Shown here: positions 15,875 to 24,323 of the stretch, piece after piece
How the letters are laid out: each line of letters opens with the position of its first letter
Position numbering within the stretch: the stretch's first letter is position 1
Origin: Spiractinospora alimapuensis
GTDB taxonomy: Bacteria > Actinomycetota > Actinomycetes > Streptosporangiales > Streptosporangiaceae
Direction of reading: 5' to 3'
Length of the DNA stretch: 64,000 nt
Assembly (NCBI RefSeq): GCF_018437505.1
Contig: NZ_CP072467.1
Span: 2,046,001 to 2,110,000 of the forward strand
Translations under genes and position numbers: made by a program
Notes under the pieces: model-generated
Databases searched by the model: none
Seen by the model: only the letters and a program-made list of their open reading frames with translations
What the model was told of the DNA's origin: nothing

Positions 15875-17179
15875 ATGACGGTCCTGTGGCGGAACTGGTC
15901 GGGGACGCAACGCGCCTGGCCCACGCGCGTCGAACGACCCACCAGCGTGGAGGAACTGCGCGGCGCCGTCGCCGCTGCGGCTGACGCCGGTCTGCGGGTG
16001 AAGGCGGTGGGCAGCGGTCACTCGTTCACGGGGATCGCCGCCACCGACGGTGTGCTGCTCCGGCTTAACGCCCTCGCCGACGTGGTGCGGGTCGAGCGGG
16101 ACAGTGGGCGGGTCACCGTCGAGGGCGGGATGCCCCTGCACCGGCTGAACCAGGTTCTCGCCGCGCACGGGCTGGCCCTGCCCAATCTGGGCGACATCGA
16201 TCGGCAGACGGTCGCCGGTGCCATCTCCACCGGCACGCACGGGACGGGAGCGCGGTTTCCGGGGCTGGCCGCGCAGGTCGTGGGGCTCGAGCTCGTGGTG
16301 GCGGACGGGGAACTCGTCACCTGCTCGGCCGAGCACCACCGCGATCTGTTCGCCGCCGCCCGGGTGGGGCTCGGCGCGCTGGGAGTCATCGCTCGGGTGA
16401 CGCTGCGGTGCGTCCCGGCGTTCGCGCTGCACGCGGTGGAGGGCCCGATGCCGTTGGCGGACGTCCTCTCGGACCTGGACACGCTGGTCTCGGCCAATGA
16501 CCACTTCGAGTTCTACTGGTTCCCCCACACGGGGTTGACACTCACCAAGCGCAACAACCGGTGGAACGGGGATCGGATCCGTCCGGTCGGTCCAGTGGCG
16601 GGTTGGTGGGAGGACGAGTTCCTCTCCAACACGGTCTTCCGGTGGGCGAACCGTCTGGGGCGCGCCGTTCCCGCCTCGGCACCGCTGGTGAACGCGGTTT
16701 CCGCCCGCGCCCTGTCCGCCCGGGACTACAGCGACGTGTCACACCGGGTCTTCACCTCCCCGCGTCGCGTCGTGTTCGCCGAGACGGAGTGGGCCCTGCC
16801 GTGTTCGGCGCTTCGTGACGTACTGGGCGACCTGCGGCGGTTCGTGCGCCGGGAACGGGTGGCGACGACGTTCCCGGTCGAGGTTCGGTTCGCCGCCGCC
16901 GACGACGCGTGGCTCTCCACCGCCCATGGGCGCGACACCGCCTATGTGGCGGTGCACCAGTTCGAGGGCATGCCCTACCGGCACTACTTCGACGCCTTCG
17001 GTCAGATCGCCGCGGCGGCGGGAGGGCGCCCGCACTGGGGCAAGCTCCACCGTCTCGACGCGGAGGCCCTCGCCTCCCGGTACCCGCGTTTCGACGACTT
17101 CCTCGCGCGACGCCGCGCCACGGACCCGACCGGGGTGTTCACCAACCCCTACCTCGACCGGGTGTTGGGCCCGGCGTGA
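15875..17179 (+). CDS. FAD-linked aldonolactone oxidase (D-arabinono-1,4-lactone oxidase family)
   Basis: A 434-residue VAO-type flavoenzyme. The N-terminal FAD-binding domain shows VKAVGSGHSFTGIAATDG, then AGAISTGTHGTGARFPGLA. The C-terminal ALO domain ends with HWGKLHRLDAEAL and DPTGVFTNPYLDRVLG. Relatives oxidise aldonolactones or sugar alcohols such as xylitol. No extra signal peptide is seen, so it is probably cytoplasmic. The ATG at 15875 follows GAGAGGGAGCGGCG. It is divergent from the racemase-fold gene and is closed by a palindromic hairpin. Which sugar substrate is used cannot be told from sequence. Confidence 0.9.
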   Translation: MTVLWRNWSGTQRAWPTRVERPTSVEELRGAVAAAADAGLRVKAVGSGHSFTGIAATDGVLLRLNALADVVRVERDSGRVTVEGGMPLHRLNQVLAAHGLALPNLGDIDRQTVAGAISTGTHGTGARFPGLAAQVVGLELVVADGELVTCSAEHHRDLFAAARVGLGALGVIARVTLRCVPAFALHAVEGPMPLADVLSDLDTLVSANDHFEFYWFPHTGLTLTKRNNRWNGDRIRPVGPVAGWWEDEFLSNTVFRWANRLGRAVPASAPLVNAVSARALSARDYSDVSHRVFTSPRRVVFAETEWALPCSALRDVLGDLRRFVRRERVATTFPVEVRFAAADDAWLSTAHGRDTAYVAVHQFEGMPYRHYFDAFGQIAAAAGGRPHWGKLHRLDAEALASRYPRFDDFLARRRATDPTGVFTNPYLDRVLGPA

Positions 17180-17216
17180 TCCGTCCGACTCGGTACCGCG
17201 GATCAGGCCCGACATG

Positions 17217-17250
17217 GGTGGGGCCCCTCCGGTTCCGGAGGGGCCCCACC
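17217..17250. terminator. bidirectional terminator hairpin
   Basis: Perfect 16-bp inverted repeat GGTGGGGCCCCTCCGG / CCGGAGGGGCCCCACC around a TT centre. It lies between the convergent lactone oxidase and dctM genes and should stop transcription from both sides. Confidence 0.87.
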
Positions 17251-17273
17251 GAAGCGGTCAGCGCGCGAACGCG

Positions 17274-18695
17274 CTAACCGGTGCCTAACATCTGGCTGGG
17301 CAGCCAGGTGACCAGGTCGGGGAAGACGCAGAGGACCAAGATCCCCACGGCCAGGACACCCACGTAGGGCAGCGCGCCCAACAGGATGTCCCGCAACGGC
17401 ACCTCCGGCGCGATGCCCTGGACCACGAAGAGGTTCAGCCCCACGGGCGGAGTGATCAGGCCCATCTCCATATTCAGGGTCATGACGATCCCGAACCAGA
17501 TCGGGTCGAACCCCAGCGCGACCACCACCGGGAAGAGGACCGGCATGGTGATGAGGATGATCGCCACGGGTGGGACGAAGAAGCCGAGGATCAGGAACAC
17601 CACGTTCATGGCGATGAAGATGATCCAACGGTTCACCTCCATGCCCGCGATGGCGGCCGCCAGTTCCTGCGGAACCCCCAGGAACGCGAGGATCTGGCCG
17701 AGTACCGCCGAGAACGCGATGATCATCATGATCATGGTCCCGGTGCGGGTGGTCTCCAGCCCCACGTCGAGGATCTTGCGCAGGTTCAGCGAACGGTAGA
17801 AGACCGCGACGAGGACGAACGCGCCGAGCGCGCCCACCGCCGCCGCCTCACTGGGGGTCGCGATCCCCAGGTAAAGCGTCGCGAGAACCCCGACGATGAG
17901 GGTGAGGAACGGAATGACCTTCACCAGGATCTTGATCCGGTGGGCCCAGGAGTACAGCTCCGCCCTTTCGATCGCGGACAGTTCACCGTCGCCGGACGTT
18001 GCCGTCCCGGAGTCTCCGCTCGCGGCGCCCCCTCCCGCGGAGGTCCCGGCCGGAACTTTCTCGGGGATGATCGGGGCACCGGCGCGGAGCCGCTTCAGCG
18101 TCAGGGAGATGAAGATCCAGACGCAGAACATGACCGTGATCATGATCCCGGGTACGACGCCACCGAGGAAGAGCTGCCCGATGGACTGCTCGGTCGAGAT
18201 GCCGTAGAGGATCAGGGTGACACTGGGCGGGATGAGGATGCCCAGGGTGCCGCCCGCCACGATCGCGCCGGTGGCGACGTCCTTCGGGTATCCGCGCCGG
18301 ATCATCTCCGGAATCGCGATCTTGCCGATGGCGGCGGATGTGGCGGGACTGGAGCCGGTGAGGGCGGAGAACATGGCGCACGCCAAGACGGAACTCATGG
18401 CCAGTCCGCCCCGGACGCGCCCGAACCAGACGTGTGCCGCCTCCAGCAGGTCGTCACTCGCCTTGGAACGTCCGAAGACCGCGCCCATGAGGATGAACAG
18501 TGGCACCGCGAGGAGGCTGAAGCTGTTCAGCGAGTCGAAGGTCGTATTGGCGAAGTACCAGAACTCCGACGGGGACAGGAAGACGATGATGGCCAGGAGC
18601 GCGGTGAGTCCCAAGGCGTAGGCGACGGGGACCCCCAACGCCATCATCACCAACAGTAGGGCCCCGACGATGGCGCCGATAACGAGACCGCTCAA
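17274..18695 (-). CDS. dctM: TRAP transporter large permease DctM
   Basis: A 473-residue, strongly hydrophobic DctM subunit with about 12 membrane segments. It forms the transport channel of a sodium-driven TRAP importer. Family landmarks: MFSALTGSSPATSAAIGKIA, GTLGILIPPSVTLILYG and a late GLITPPVGLNLFVVQG. A hydrophilic insert (EKVPAGTSAGGGAASGDSG) lies in the central cytoplasmic loop. The start is a TTG at 18695, supported by AGGAGG 9 nt upstream and by TTGA overlap with dctQ. Order dctP-dctQ-dctM on the minus strand suggests one operon. Confidence 0.93.
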   Translation of the reverse strand: MSGLVIGAIVGALLLVMMALGVPVAYALGLTALLAIIVFLSPSEFWYFANTTFDSLNSFSLLAVPLFILMGAVFGRSKASDDLLEAAHVWFGRVRGGLAMSSVLACAMFSALTGSSPATSAAIGKIAIPEMIRRGYPKDVATGAIVAGGTLGILIPPSVTLILYGISTEQSIGQLFLGGVVPGIMITVMFCVWIFISLTLKRLRAGAPIIPEKVPAGTSAGGGAASGDSGTATSGDGELSAIERAELYSWAHRIKILVKVIPFLTLIVGVLATLYLGIATPSEAAAVGALGAFVLVAVFYRSLNLRKILDVGLETTRTGTMIMMIIAFSAVLGQILAFLGVPQELAAAIAGMEVNRWIIFIAMNVVFLILGFFVPPVAIILITMPVLFPVVVALGFDPIWFGIVMTLNMEMGLITPPVGLNLFVVQGIAPEVPLRDILLGALPYVGVLAVGILVLCVFPDLVTWLPSQMLGTG

Positions 18696-19240
18696 TGTCC
18701 CGCACCTCCTCCCGTGGCGGGGACGAACTCCTGGACGTCCTTTTCGCCGGTGAACAGGCCGTGGGCCAGGCGTCCGGTGATCATCAGGTACTGGAGGCTG
18801 ACCAGGGCCATCCCCAGCGGCAGGATCAGGTGGGGGTAGACCAGAGGCGGATTCCACGCGGTACCCGAATGGGCACCCACCTCGAGAGTGTGCAGCCACA
18901 TGTTCGTGGCGATCACGGTCACGATGATGGTGAACAAGGTCGCCAACACGGCGGCCACCAGGCGCATGACCAACCGGCCGCGTGGGGGCATCACGTTGAC
19001 GACGAGGTCGATCCGAACGTGGTCGCCATGGCGCAGGCCGTAGGCGCCGCCGACGAACGAGGCGAACATGAGCAGGTAGATGGTGAGCTCGGTCTGCCAG
19101 ACGGTGGAGGCGCCGAAGATGTAGCGCAGGACGACCCCGTAGCAGACGACGAGCATCGCCACCAGGATCAGGACCGCGCTGACATAACCGGAGACGGCAC
19201 ACATCCGGTCGATGACGCGGGCTAAGGAAGTTCTAGGCAT
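18692..19240 (-). CDS. dctQ: TRAP transporter small permease DctQ
   Basis: A 182-residue membrane protein with four hydrophobic segments, typical of DctQ. Landmarks are YGVVLRYIFGASTVWQTELT and GLRHGDHVRIDLV. It partners DctM in the membrane. The gene follows dctP by 72 nt and overlaps the dctM start by 4 nt. Confidence 0.92.
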   Translation of the reverse strand: MPRTSLARVIDRMCAVSGYVSAVLILVAMLVVCYGVVLRYIFGASTVWQTELTIYLLMFASFVGGAYGLRHGDHVRIDLVVNVMPPRGRLVMRLVAAVLATLFTIIVTVIATNMWLHTLEVGAHSGTAWNPPLVYPHLILPLGMALVSLQYLMITGRLAHGLFTGEKDVQEFVPATGGGAGH

Positions 19241-19312
19241 GGGATCTGGGAACTCCGGGGGGTCGCGCGGGGGAAGGCCCGCTCGCGGGCCGCTGTGGGC
19301 GGGGAATCGGTG

Positions 19313-20365
19313 CTACTCCGCGGGGACCGATCGGGCGGCCTCAATCATGTCGGCACCACCTTCGACGTCATCGGCGAAGGAGTCCCACACGGGCTCGGAG
19401 ACCTCGAGCCACTCCTCGAAGGCGTCGTCGTCCATCGGTTCGACGGTGACTCCCGCCTCCTCGAAGGCCTCGTCGACGCGCTCGTCATCGGCCTGGGACT
19501 CCTCGTAGGCGAAGTCCTGCAGGTCCTGGCCCACCTCGAGCAGGATCTCCTGTTGCTCCTCGGTCAGTTCCTCGAACTGGTCCTTACCGATCACCAGAGG
19601 CTCGAACATGAACCAGAAGGTGTTCCCACCCACCGGGGACGTGTAGGAGTCGACCTGCTCATACAACCGGTAGGAGCCGAACGACGAGGTGGAGGTGATC
19701 GCGGAGTCCAGTGTCCCGGTCTGGATTCCGTTGTAGATGTCGGAGGACGGCATGCTGGACAGGCCGAACCCGACCGACTCCAGCATCTCCTCGATCCGCG
19801 GACCGGCGGCGCGGGTCACACTGCCCGAGGGGACGTCGTCGGGCGTGAGGATCGGGTCCTCGGTGGTGGAGGCGATGGCGCCCGCGTTCCACACCCAGGT
19901 GAGGATGACCAGTCCCGCTTCATCGGCCATGTCCTCCACCATCTGGCCGACCTCGTGCTCCTGCCAGTTCTGGGCCTGGGTGTGGTTACGCACCATGGCG
20001 GGCATCAGGGTGAGGCTGAACTCGGGGTGGTCGCCCGCGGCGTAGTCCAGCGGGTACACCGACATGTCGACGGTGCCCTGGCGGATCGCGTTGTATTGCT
20101 CGGTGGGATCCTCGATCAGGGAGTTCGCCGGGTTGACGTTGATGGACACGGCGCCGTCGGTTCGCTCTTCCACGTCCTCGGCGAACCGCTCGGCGAGGAC
20201 GCTGCGGAAGTCACCGTCGCCCTCGTCGGCGGCCGGCCACTGGTGGGACAGTCGAAGGGTCGTCGACTCGCCGTCGCCCCCGCCTCCGTCAGCGAGTCCA
20301 CAACCAACCAACGCGCCCGTTGCGAGGACGGCGACGGTTGACAGTCTCCACTGGGGTCGGAGCAT
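19313..20365 (-). CDS. dctP: TRAP transporter solute-binding protein DctP
   Basis: A 350-residue lipoprotein that captures the solute outside the cell and hands it to DctQM. The signal has the hydrophobic VAVLATGALVGC with a good lipobox LVGC. The mature protein shows LRLSHQWPAADEG at the start, then DPTEQYNAIRQGTVDM, and PSGSVTRAAGPRIEEMLESV, which holds the conserved Arg region for carboxylate binding. The ATG at 20365 has GGGGGAGA 7 nt upstream; an upstream in-frame ATG at 20383 would contain that site. TRAP ligands are usually organic acids; the actual one is unknown. Confidence 0.92.
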   Translation of the reverse strand: MLRPQWRLSTVAVLATGALVGCGLADGGGGDGESTTLRLSHQWPAADEGDGDFRSVLAERFAEDVEERTDGAVSINVNPANSLIEDPTEQYNAIRQGTVDMSVYPLDYAAGDHPEFSLTLMPAMVRNHTQAQNWQEHEVGQMVEDMADEAGLVILTWVWNAGAIASTTEDPILTPDDVPSGSVTRAAGPRIEEMLESVGFGLSSMPSSDIYNGIQTGTLDSAITSTSSFGSYRLYEQVDSYTSPVGGNTFWFMFEPLVIGKDQFEELTEEQQEILLEVGQDLQDFAYEESQADDERVDEAFEEAGVTVEPMDDDAFEEWLEVSEPVWDSFADDVEGGADMIEAARSVPAE

Positions 20366-20440
20366 GGTTGTCTCCCCCTTCATAGGCAGAGCAGGAATGG
20401 CTGGGCCAGTAAAACATCCTATGTCTTTGGGAGGATCGGC

Positions 20441-20507
20441 GTGTGATACACCTCTCCCCCCTCAATGACGGTGATTACAATACAGGTGGCACATATCGCC
20501 CGGTCAA
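20441..20507 (-). promoter_or_regulatory. candidate promoter and operator of the TRAP operon
   Basis: On the minus strand TTGACC (20502-20507) and TGTATT (20479-20484) are 17 bp apart, a plausible -35/-10 pair for dctP. Downstream, GTGTGATACAC at 20441-20451 (GTGT-N3-ACAC) resembles the short half-sites bound by GntR-type regulators. The rest of the 338-nt region from 20366 to 20703 holds no gene. Both calls are by eye only. Confidence 0.3.
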
Positions 20508-20703
20508 GGTGTTAGCGGATAGAAGATCATGATGTGGACATCGGCGCGTTTGTCCTGCGTATCGCGGAGCTGCCAGGGACCCCGCACCCGTGCTCGACGA
20601 ATCACCACCGAGCCACAGGCGCGACGGTGCCCCCTGCGCCCCCACACCTCGGACGCGGAACTAACCTGACCACGACCGATCCGCGACGAGGAGGACTCTG
20701 GCC

Positions 20704-21351
20704 GTGCGAATGCAACGGGAACGTGAACAGTTGGCGGACGCCGGTCGGGAGCTCGTCGACCACGGACTCGTCGTCGGCACGAGTGGCAACCTCTCCGCCC
20801 GCTCCGGCGACCTGGTCGCCGTCACTCCCACCGGCGCGGACCTCGGCGAGCTGACTCCGGACATGATGTCGGTGATCGACCTGGACGGCGCGCTCGTCGA
20901 CGGGGAGCTCGCTCCCACCTCGGAGGTGCCGATGCACCTCGCCGTGTACCGGGCCACCGACACCGCGGCGATCGCGCACGCACACGCCCTCGCGTCGACG
21001 GCGGTCGCCTGCACCACCGACGAGCTCCCCATGATCCACTACGCGATGCTCGGATTGGGTGGGACGGTTCGGGTCGCGCCCTACGCCACCTACGGATCCG
21101 ATGAGCTCGCGGCCAACGTCCTGGCCGCGCTGGAGGACCGCAAGGCGGCCCTGATGCAGAACCACGGGTCGATCGCGCTCGGGTCCTCAGTCGCCGACTC
21201 CGTCGCGAACCTGCGGATACTGGAGTGGCTGTCGGACCTCTACGCCCGAACCCGCTCCCTGGGGACGCCACGCGTTCTCTCCGTCGAAGAACAGTCCGCC
21301 GTGGTGGAAAAGGTGCGCGCCACCGACTACGGGCGGCCTCGACCCGCCTGA
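20704..21351 (+). CDS. class II aldolase/adducin family protein
   Basis: A 215-residue class II aldolase, similar to L-fuculose-phosphate aldolase. The glycine-rich phosphate loop GTSGNLSARSGD is near residues 25-36. SEVPMHLAVYR carries the catalytic Glu. AIAHAHALAST holds the His-X-His zinc ligands, and LMQNHGSIALG holds the third His. The GTG at 20704 follows GAGGAGG at 9 nt. It stands alone on the plus strand. Substrate could be a phosphorylated deoxysugar or related metabolite; nearby genes do not decide it. Confidence 0.88.
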   Translation: MRMQREREQLADAGRELVDHGLVVGTSGNLSARSGDLVAVTPTGADLGELTPDMMSVIDLDGALVDGELAPTSEVPMHLAVYRATDTAAIAHAHALASTAVACTTDELPMIHYAMLGLGGTVRVAPYATYGSDELAANVLAALEDRKAALMQNHGSIALGSSVADSVANLRILEWLSDLYARTRSLGTPRVLSVEEQSAVVEKVRATDYGRPRPA

Positions 21352-21528
21352 TCGGCGCGCGGCGCGAGAGGGGTTGGCACGACGGTGACTTCCGGTGTGT
21401 CCGGAACCGGCCACAGACGGTATTCTGCGCTGGCGTGCTGATCTTGGCGCGTTTTACTCCCTTTTCTCCCGCGGTCTCGTCCCCCTCCTATTGACGAGGC
21501 CGCCGTTTCCGCTGAGAGGACCCCCTGA

Positions 21529-21876
21529 ATGATCATCTGGAAGGGCTGGGGAATCCTGGTCGTTCTGATCGCCGTCCCCCTCGCGGCGCTTTCGTCGGTG
21601 ATCGCCGGCAGCATCGGCGAATCGGTCGTCGGACCGCAGAACGCCGATCTCATCGCACCGCTCGGCGGCGCCGTGGGTCTGGCCATCGCCGCCATCATCG
21701 TGTTCGTGCTCGGGCGGTGGATGAACGCGCCCGTTCCCGGGTACGACCCCCAGACCGGTCAGCCCGTCTACTTCAAGAACCGGCACTCGTTGTTCTTCAT
21801 CCCGATGCAGTGGTGGAGCTTCCTCCTGCTCGGAGTCGCGTTGATCTTCGTGTTCGGACCTCTCACCGAACTCTGA
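21529..21876 (+). CDS. small membrane protein, unknown function
   Basis: A 115-residue protein with three hydrophobic segments: about residues 6-30 (WGILVVLIAVPLAALSSVIA), 45-63 (LGGAVGLAIAAIIVFVLG), and 95-110 (WSFLLLGVALIFVF). Between the second and third is a short polar stretch, PGYDPQTGQPVYFKNRHSLF. I recognise no catalytic motif. The start ATG is 21529. The gene is single and is followed by a hairpin. Confidence 0.75.
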   Translation: MIIWKGWGILVVLIAVPLAALSSVIAGSIGESVVGPQNADLIAPLGGAVGLAIAAIIVFVLGRWMNAPVPGYDPQTGQPVYFKNRHSLFFIPMQWWSFLLLGVALIFVFGPLTEL

Positions 21877-21884
21877 CGGCTCGG

Positions 21885-21919
21885 GGGGTGGGGTGAGAGA
21901 GTCGCCCTCACCCCACCCC
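21885..21919. terminator. bidirectional terminator hairpin
   Basis: Perfect 13-bp stem GGGGTGGGGTGAG / CTCACCCCACCCC with a 9-nt loop, starting 8 nt after the small membrane protein gene. It also faces the end of the minus-strand aldehyde dehydrogenase operon. Confidence 0.85.
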
Positions 21920-21983
21920 GTTCCACGCGAACCGCGATCCCCCGTGCATCGGGGCCGCGGCGGCGGGCGCCCCTCGACGGGGG

Positions 21984-22877
21984 TCACACGCCGATCGGAT
22001 GCCAGACGGTCTTGGTCTCGACGAAGCGACGCAACCGCGCGACTCCCGGCGCGGCATGCCAGTCAGTCGGCGTGGCGCCGGGCCGCAGGACCCGGGTGAG
22101 CGTGCTCGCCGCCGCCCGTTCCAGTTCGACGGCCTCCTCACGCCCGCCCGTCGTCGCCCCGGTCAGGTCCAGGGCGTCGACGTCGGCGTGGCTGGCCAAC
22201 GGCGCCAGGAGCTCGCCCGCACGCCCGGTCAGGACGTTCACGACTCCCCCCGGCAGGTCGGAGGTGGCCAGTACCTCGGCCAACGTGACCGCGGGCAGGG
22301 GAGCCCGCTCACTCGCCACCACGACGCAGGTGTTTCCCGCGGTGATGACCGGTGCGAGCACCGACACCAGGCCGAGCAGCGGATCCTCCGGCGGCGCCAC
22401 GACGCCGACCACGCCCACTGGCTCGGGCGCGGACTGGTTGTAATACGGCCCGGCCACCTCGTTCGGGTTGCCCAGCACCTGGGTGAGCTTGTCCGCCCAT
22501 CCCGCGTAGTGGACCCACCGGTCGATGGCGGCCGAGACCGTGTCCCCGGCCTCCTGTGGCGACTCCCCGGCCGACGCGGCGACCTCGGACACGAACTGGT
22601 CCCGTCGTCCCTCCATCATCTCCGCCACCCGATAGAGGATCTGGCCCCGGTTGTACCCGGTCCGCGCCGACCAACCGGCGACGGCCGAGCGTGCGGACAC
22701 CACGGCGTCGCGGACGTCCTTTCGGGAGGCCTGGGCGGCGTTGGCGAGGTGGGCGCCTGACACGTCGGACACGGGGTAACTCCTGGCCGACTCGGAGCGG
22801 GGGAACGCCCCGCCCACATAGAGCTTGTAGGTCTTGCGGACACTGAGCCGCCGCGGGGCGGTCTCGGGCTCACGCAT
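21984..22877 (-). CDS. truncated aldehyde dehydrogenase-family protein lacking the catalytic half
   Basis: A 297-residue protein that matches only the N-terminal, NAD-binding side of aldehyde dehydrogenases (YKLYVGGAFPRSES, RWVHYAGWADKL, PEPVGVVGVVAPPEDPLL). The usual catalytic Cys/Glu region and the oligomerisation domain are missing. PPEDPLL replaces the PWNFPLL seen in its neighbour. It overlaps the full-length enzyme gene by 8 nt. The clean ends and the coupling argue for a kept, probably non-catalytic partner subunit and not a random fragment. deoC lies upstream in the same operon. Confidence 0.85.
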   Translation of the reverse strand: MREPETAPRRLSVRKTYKLYVGGAFPRSESARSYPVSDVSGAHLANAAQASRKDVRDAVVSARSAVAGWSARTGYNRGQILYRVAEMMEGRRDQFVSEVAASAGESPQEAGDTVSAAIDRWVHYAGWADKLTQVLGNPNEVAGPYYNQSAPEPVGVVGVVAPPEDPLLGLVSVLAPVITAGNTCVVVASERAPLPAVTLAEVLATSDLPGGVVNVLTGRAGELLAPLASHADVDALDLTGATTGGREEAVELERAAASTLTRVLRPGATPTDWHAAPGVARLRRFVETKTVWHPIGV

Positions 22878-24306
22878 CGAGGTAGGCCTCCAGTCCGTGT
22901 CGTCCGCCCTCGCGCCCGTAGCCGGACTCCTTGTAGCCGCCGAACGGGCTGGCGGCGTCGAACTTGTTGAACGTGTTCGACCACACGACGCCCGCGCGCA
23001 GCCGTTGCGCGGTCCACAGCATCCTCGAGCCCTTCTCCGTCCAGACCCCCGCCGAGAGGCCGTAGGGCGTGTTGTTCGCCTTGGTGATCGCCTCGTCCGG
23101 GGTACGGAAGGTCAGGACGCTCAGGACCGGGCCGAAAACCTCCTCGCGGGCGACGCGGTGCGCCTGGGTGACGCCGGTGAACACGGTGGGTGGGAACCAG
23201 TAGCCCCGCTCGGGGAGGACGCAGCTCGCCGTCCAACGCTCGGCGCCCTCCTCACCACCCACGTCCACGAGCTCCTGGATTCGTCGGAGCTGCTCGGCGG
23301 AGTTGATCGCGCCCACGTCGGTGTTCTTGTCCAGCGGATCACCGACCCGCAGCCGCTCGATCCGCCCGCGCAGCTTGTCCAACACCTCCTCCGCGACGGA
23401 CTCCTGTACGAGAAGGCGGGAGCCGGCGCAGCACACGTGGCCCTGGTTGAAGAAGATGCCCGACACGATTCCCTCGACCGCCTGGTCGATGGCCGCGTCG
23501 TCGTACACCAGGTTGGCGCCCTTGCCGCCGAGTTCCAGGGTGAGGCGTTTGCGGGTACCGGCGACGGTGCGCGCGATCTCCCGCCCCACCTCGGTGGACC
23601 CGGTGAACGCGACCTTGTCGGCGTCGGGATGGTCCGCCAGGAGTCGCCCGGTCTCGCCCGCGCCGGTCACGATGTTGACCACGCCCGGAGGGAGGTCGGC
23701 CTCCTGACAGATGGCGGCGAACGCCAACGCGGTGAGTGGCGTGGTCTCGGCTGGTTTGAGGACCACGGTGTTCCCCGTGGCCAGCGCGGGGGCGACCTTC
23801 CAGGCCAGCATGAGCAGCGGGAAGTTCCACGGGATGATCTGCGCGGCGACCCCCAGGGGCCGGGGGGCCGGCCCCACACCGGCCCACTCCAGTTTGTCCG
23901 CCCAGCCCGCGTGGTAGAAGAAGTGCTGGGCGACCAACGGAATGTCGACGTCGCGTGTCTCCCGGATCGGCTTTCCGTTGTCCAGGGACTCGAGGACCGC
24001 GAGCTCGCGGGATCGTTCCTGCAGGAGCCGGCTGATTCGGAACAGGTACTTCCCGCGCTCCGCGGGCGGCATCGGGCCCCAGACGGTGTCGTAGGCACGG
24101 CGCGCGGCGGCCATCGCGCGGTCCACCGCCTCGGCGTCCGCCACCGGGACGCGGGAGAGCGGCTCCTCCGTGGCCGGGTTCACGGTGACGATTCCGTCCT
24201 CGGCCGAGGCGGTGAAGGCGCCGTCGACGAACATCCCGTACTCGGGTTTGACCTCAACCACTGAGCGGGACTCCGGCGCCGGAGCGTAGTCGAACAAGTC
24301 ACTCAT
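22870..24306 (-). CDS. aldehyde dehydrogenase, NAD(P)-dependent
   Basis: A full-length 478-residue aldehyde dehydrogenase. It has the cofactor loop IIPWNFPLLMLAWK, KPAETTPLTAL, FTGSTEVG, the general base in LTLELGGKGANLVYDD, the catalytic Cys in NQGHVCCAGSR, and the C-terminal EVFGPVLSVL. The gene sits 17 nt after deoC and overlaps a truncated paralogue. With DeoC producing acetaldehyde from deoxyribose 5-phosphate, a role in removing that aldehyde is a reasonable inference, though specificity cannot be read. Confidence 0.93.
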   Translation of the reverse strand: MSDLFDYAPAPESRSVVEVKPEYGMFVDGAFTASAEDGIVTVNPATEEPLSRVPVADAEAVDRAMAAARRAYDTVWGPMPPAERGKYLFRISRLLQERSRELAVLESLDNGKPIRETRDVDIPLVAQHFFYHAGWADKLEWAGVGPAPRPLGVAAQIIPWNFPLLMLAWKVAPALATGNTVVLKPAETTPLTALAFAAICQEADLPPGVVNIVTGAGETGRLLADHPDADKVAFTGSTEVGREIARTVAGTRKRLTLELGGKGANLVYDDAAIDQAVEGIVSGIFFNQGHVCCAGSRLLVQESVAEEVLDKLRGRIERLRVGDPLDKNTDVGAINSAEQLRRIQELVDVGGEEGAERWTASCVLPERGYWFPPTVFTGVTQAHRVAREEVFGPVLSVLTFRTPDEAITKANNTPYGLSAGVWTEKGSRMLWTAQRLRAGVVWSNTFNKFDAASPFGGYKESGYGREGGRHGLEAYLDA

Positions 24307-24323
24307 CAGGCTCCCTCGCCGAT

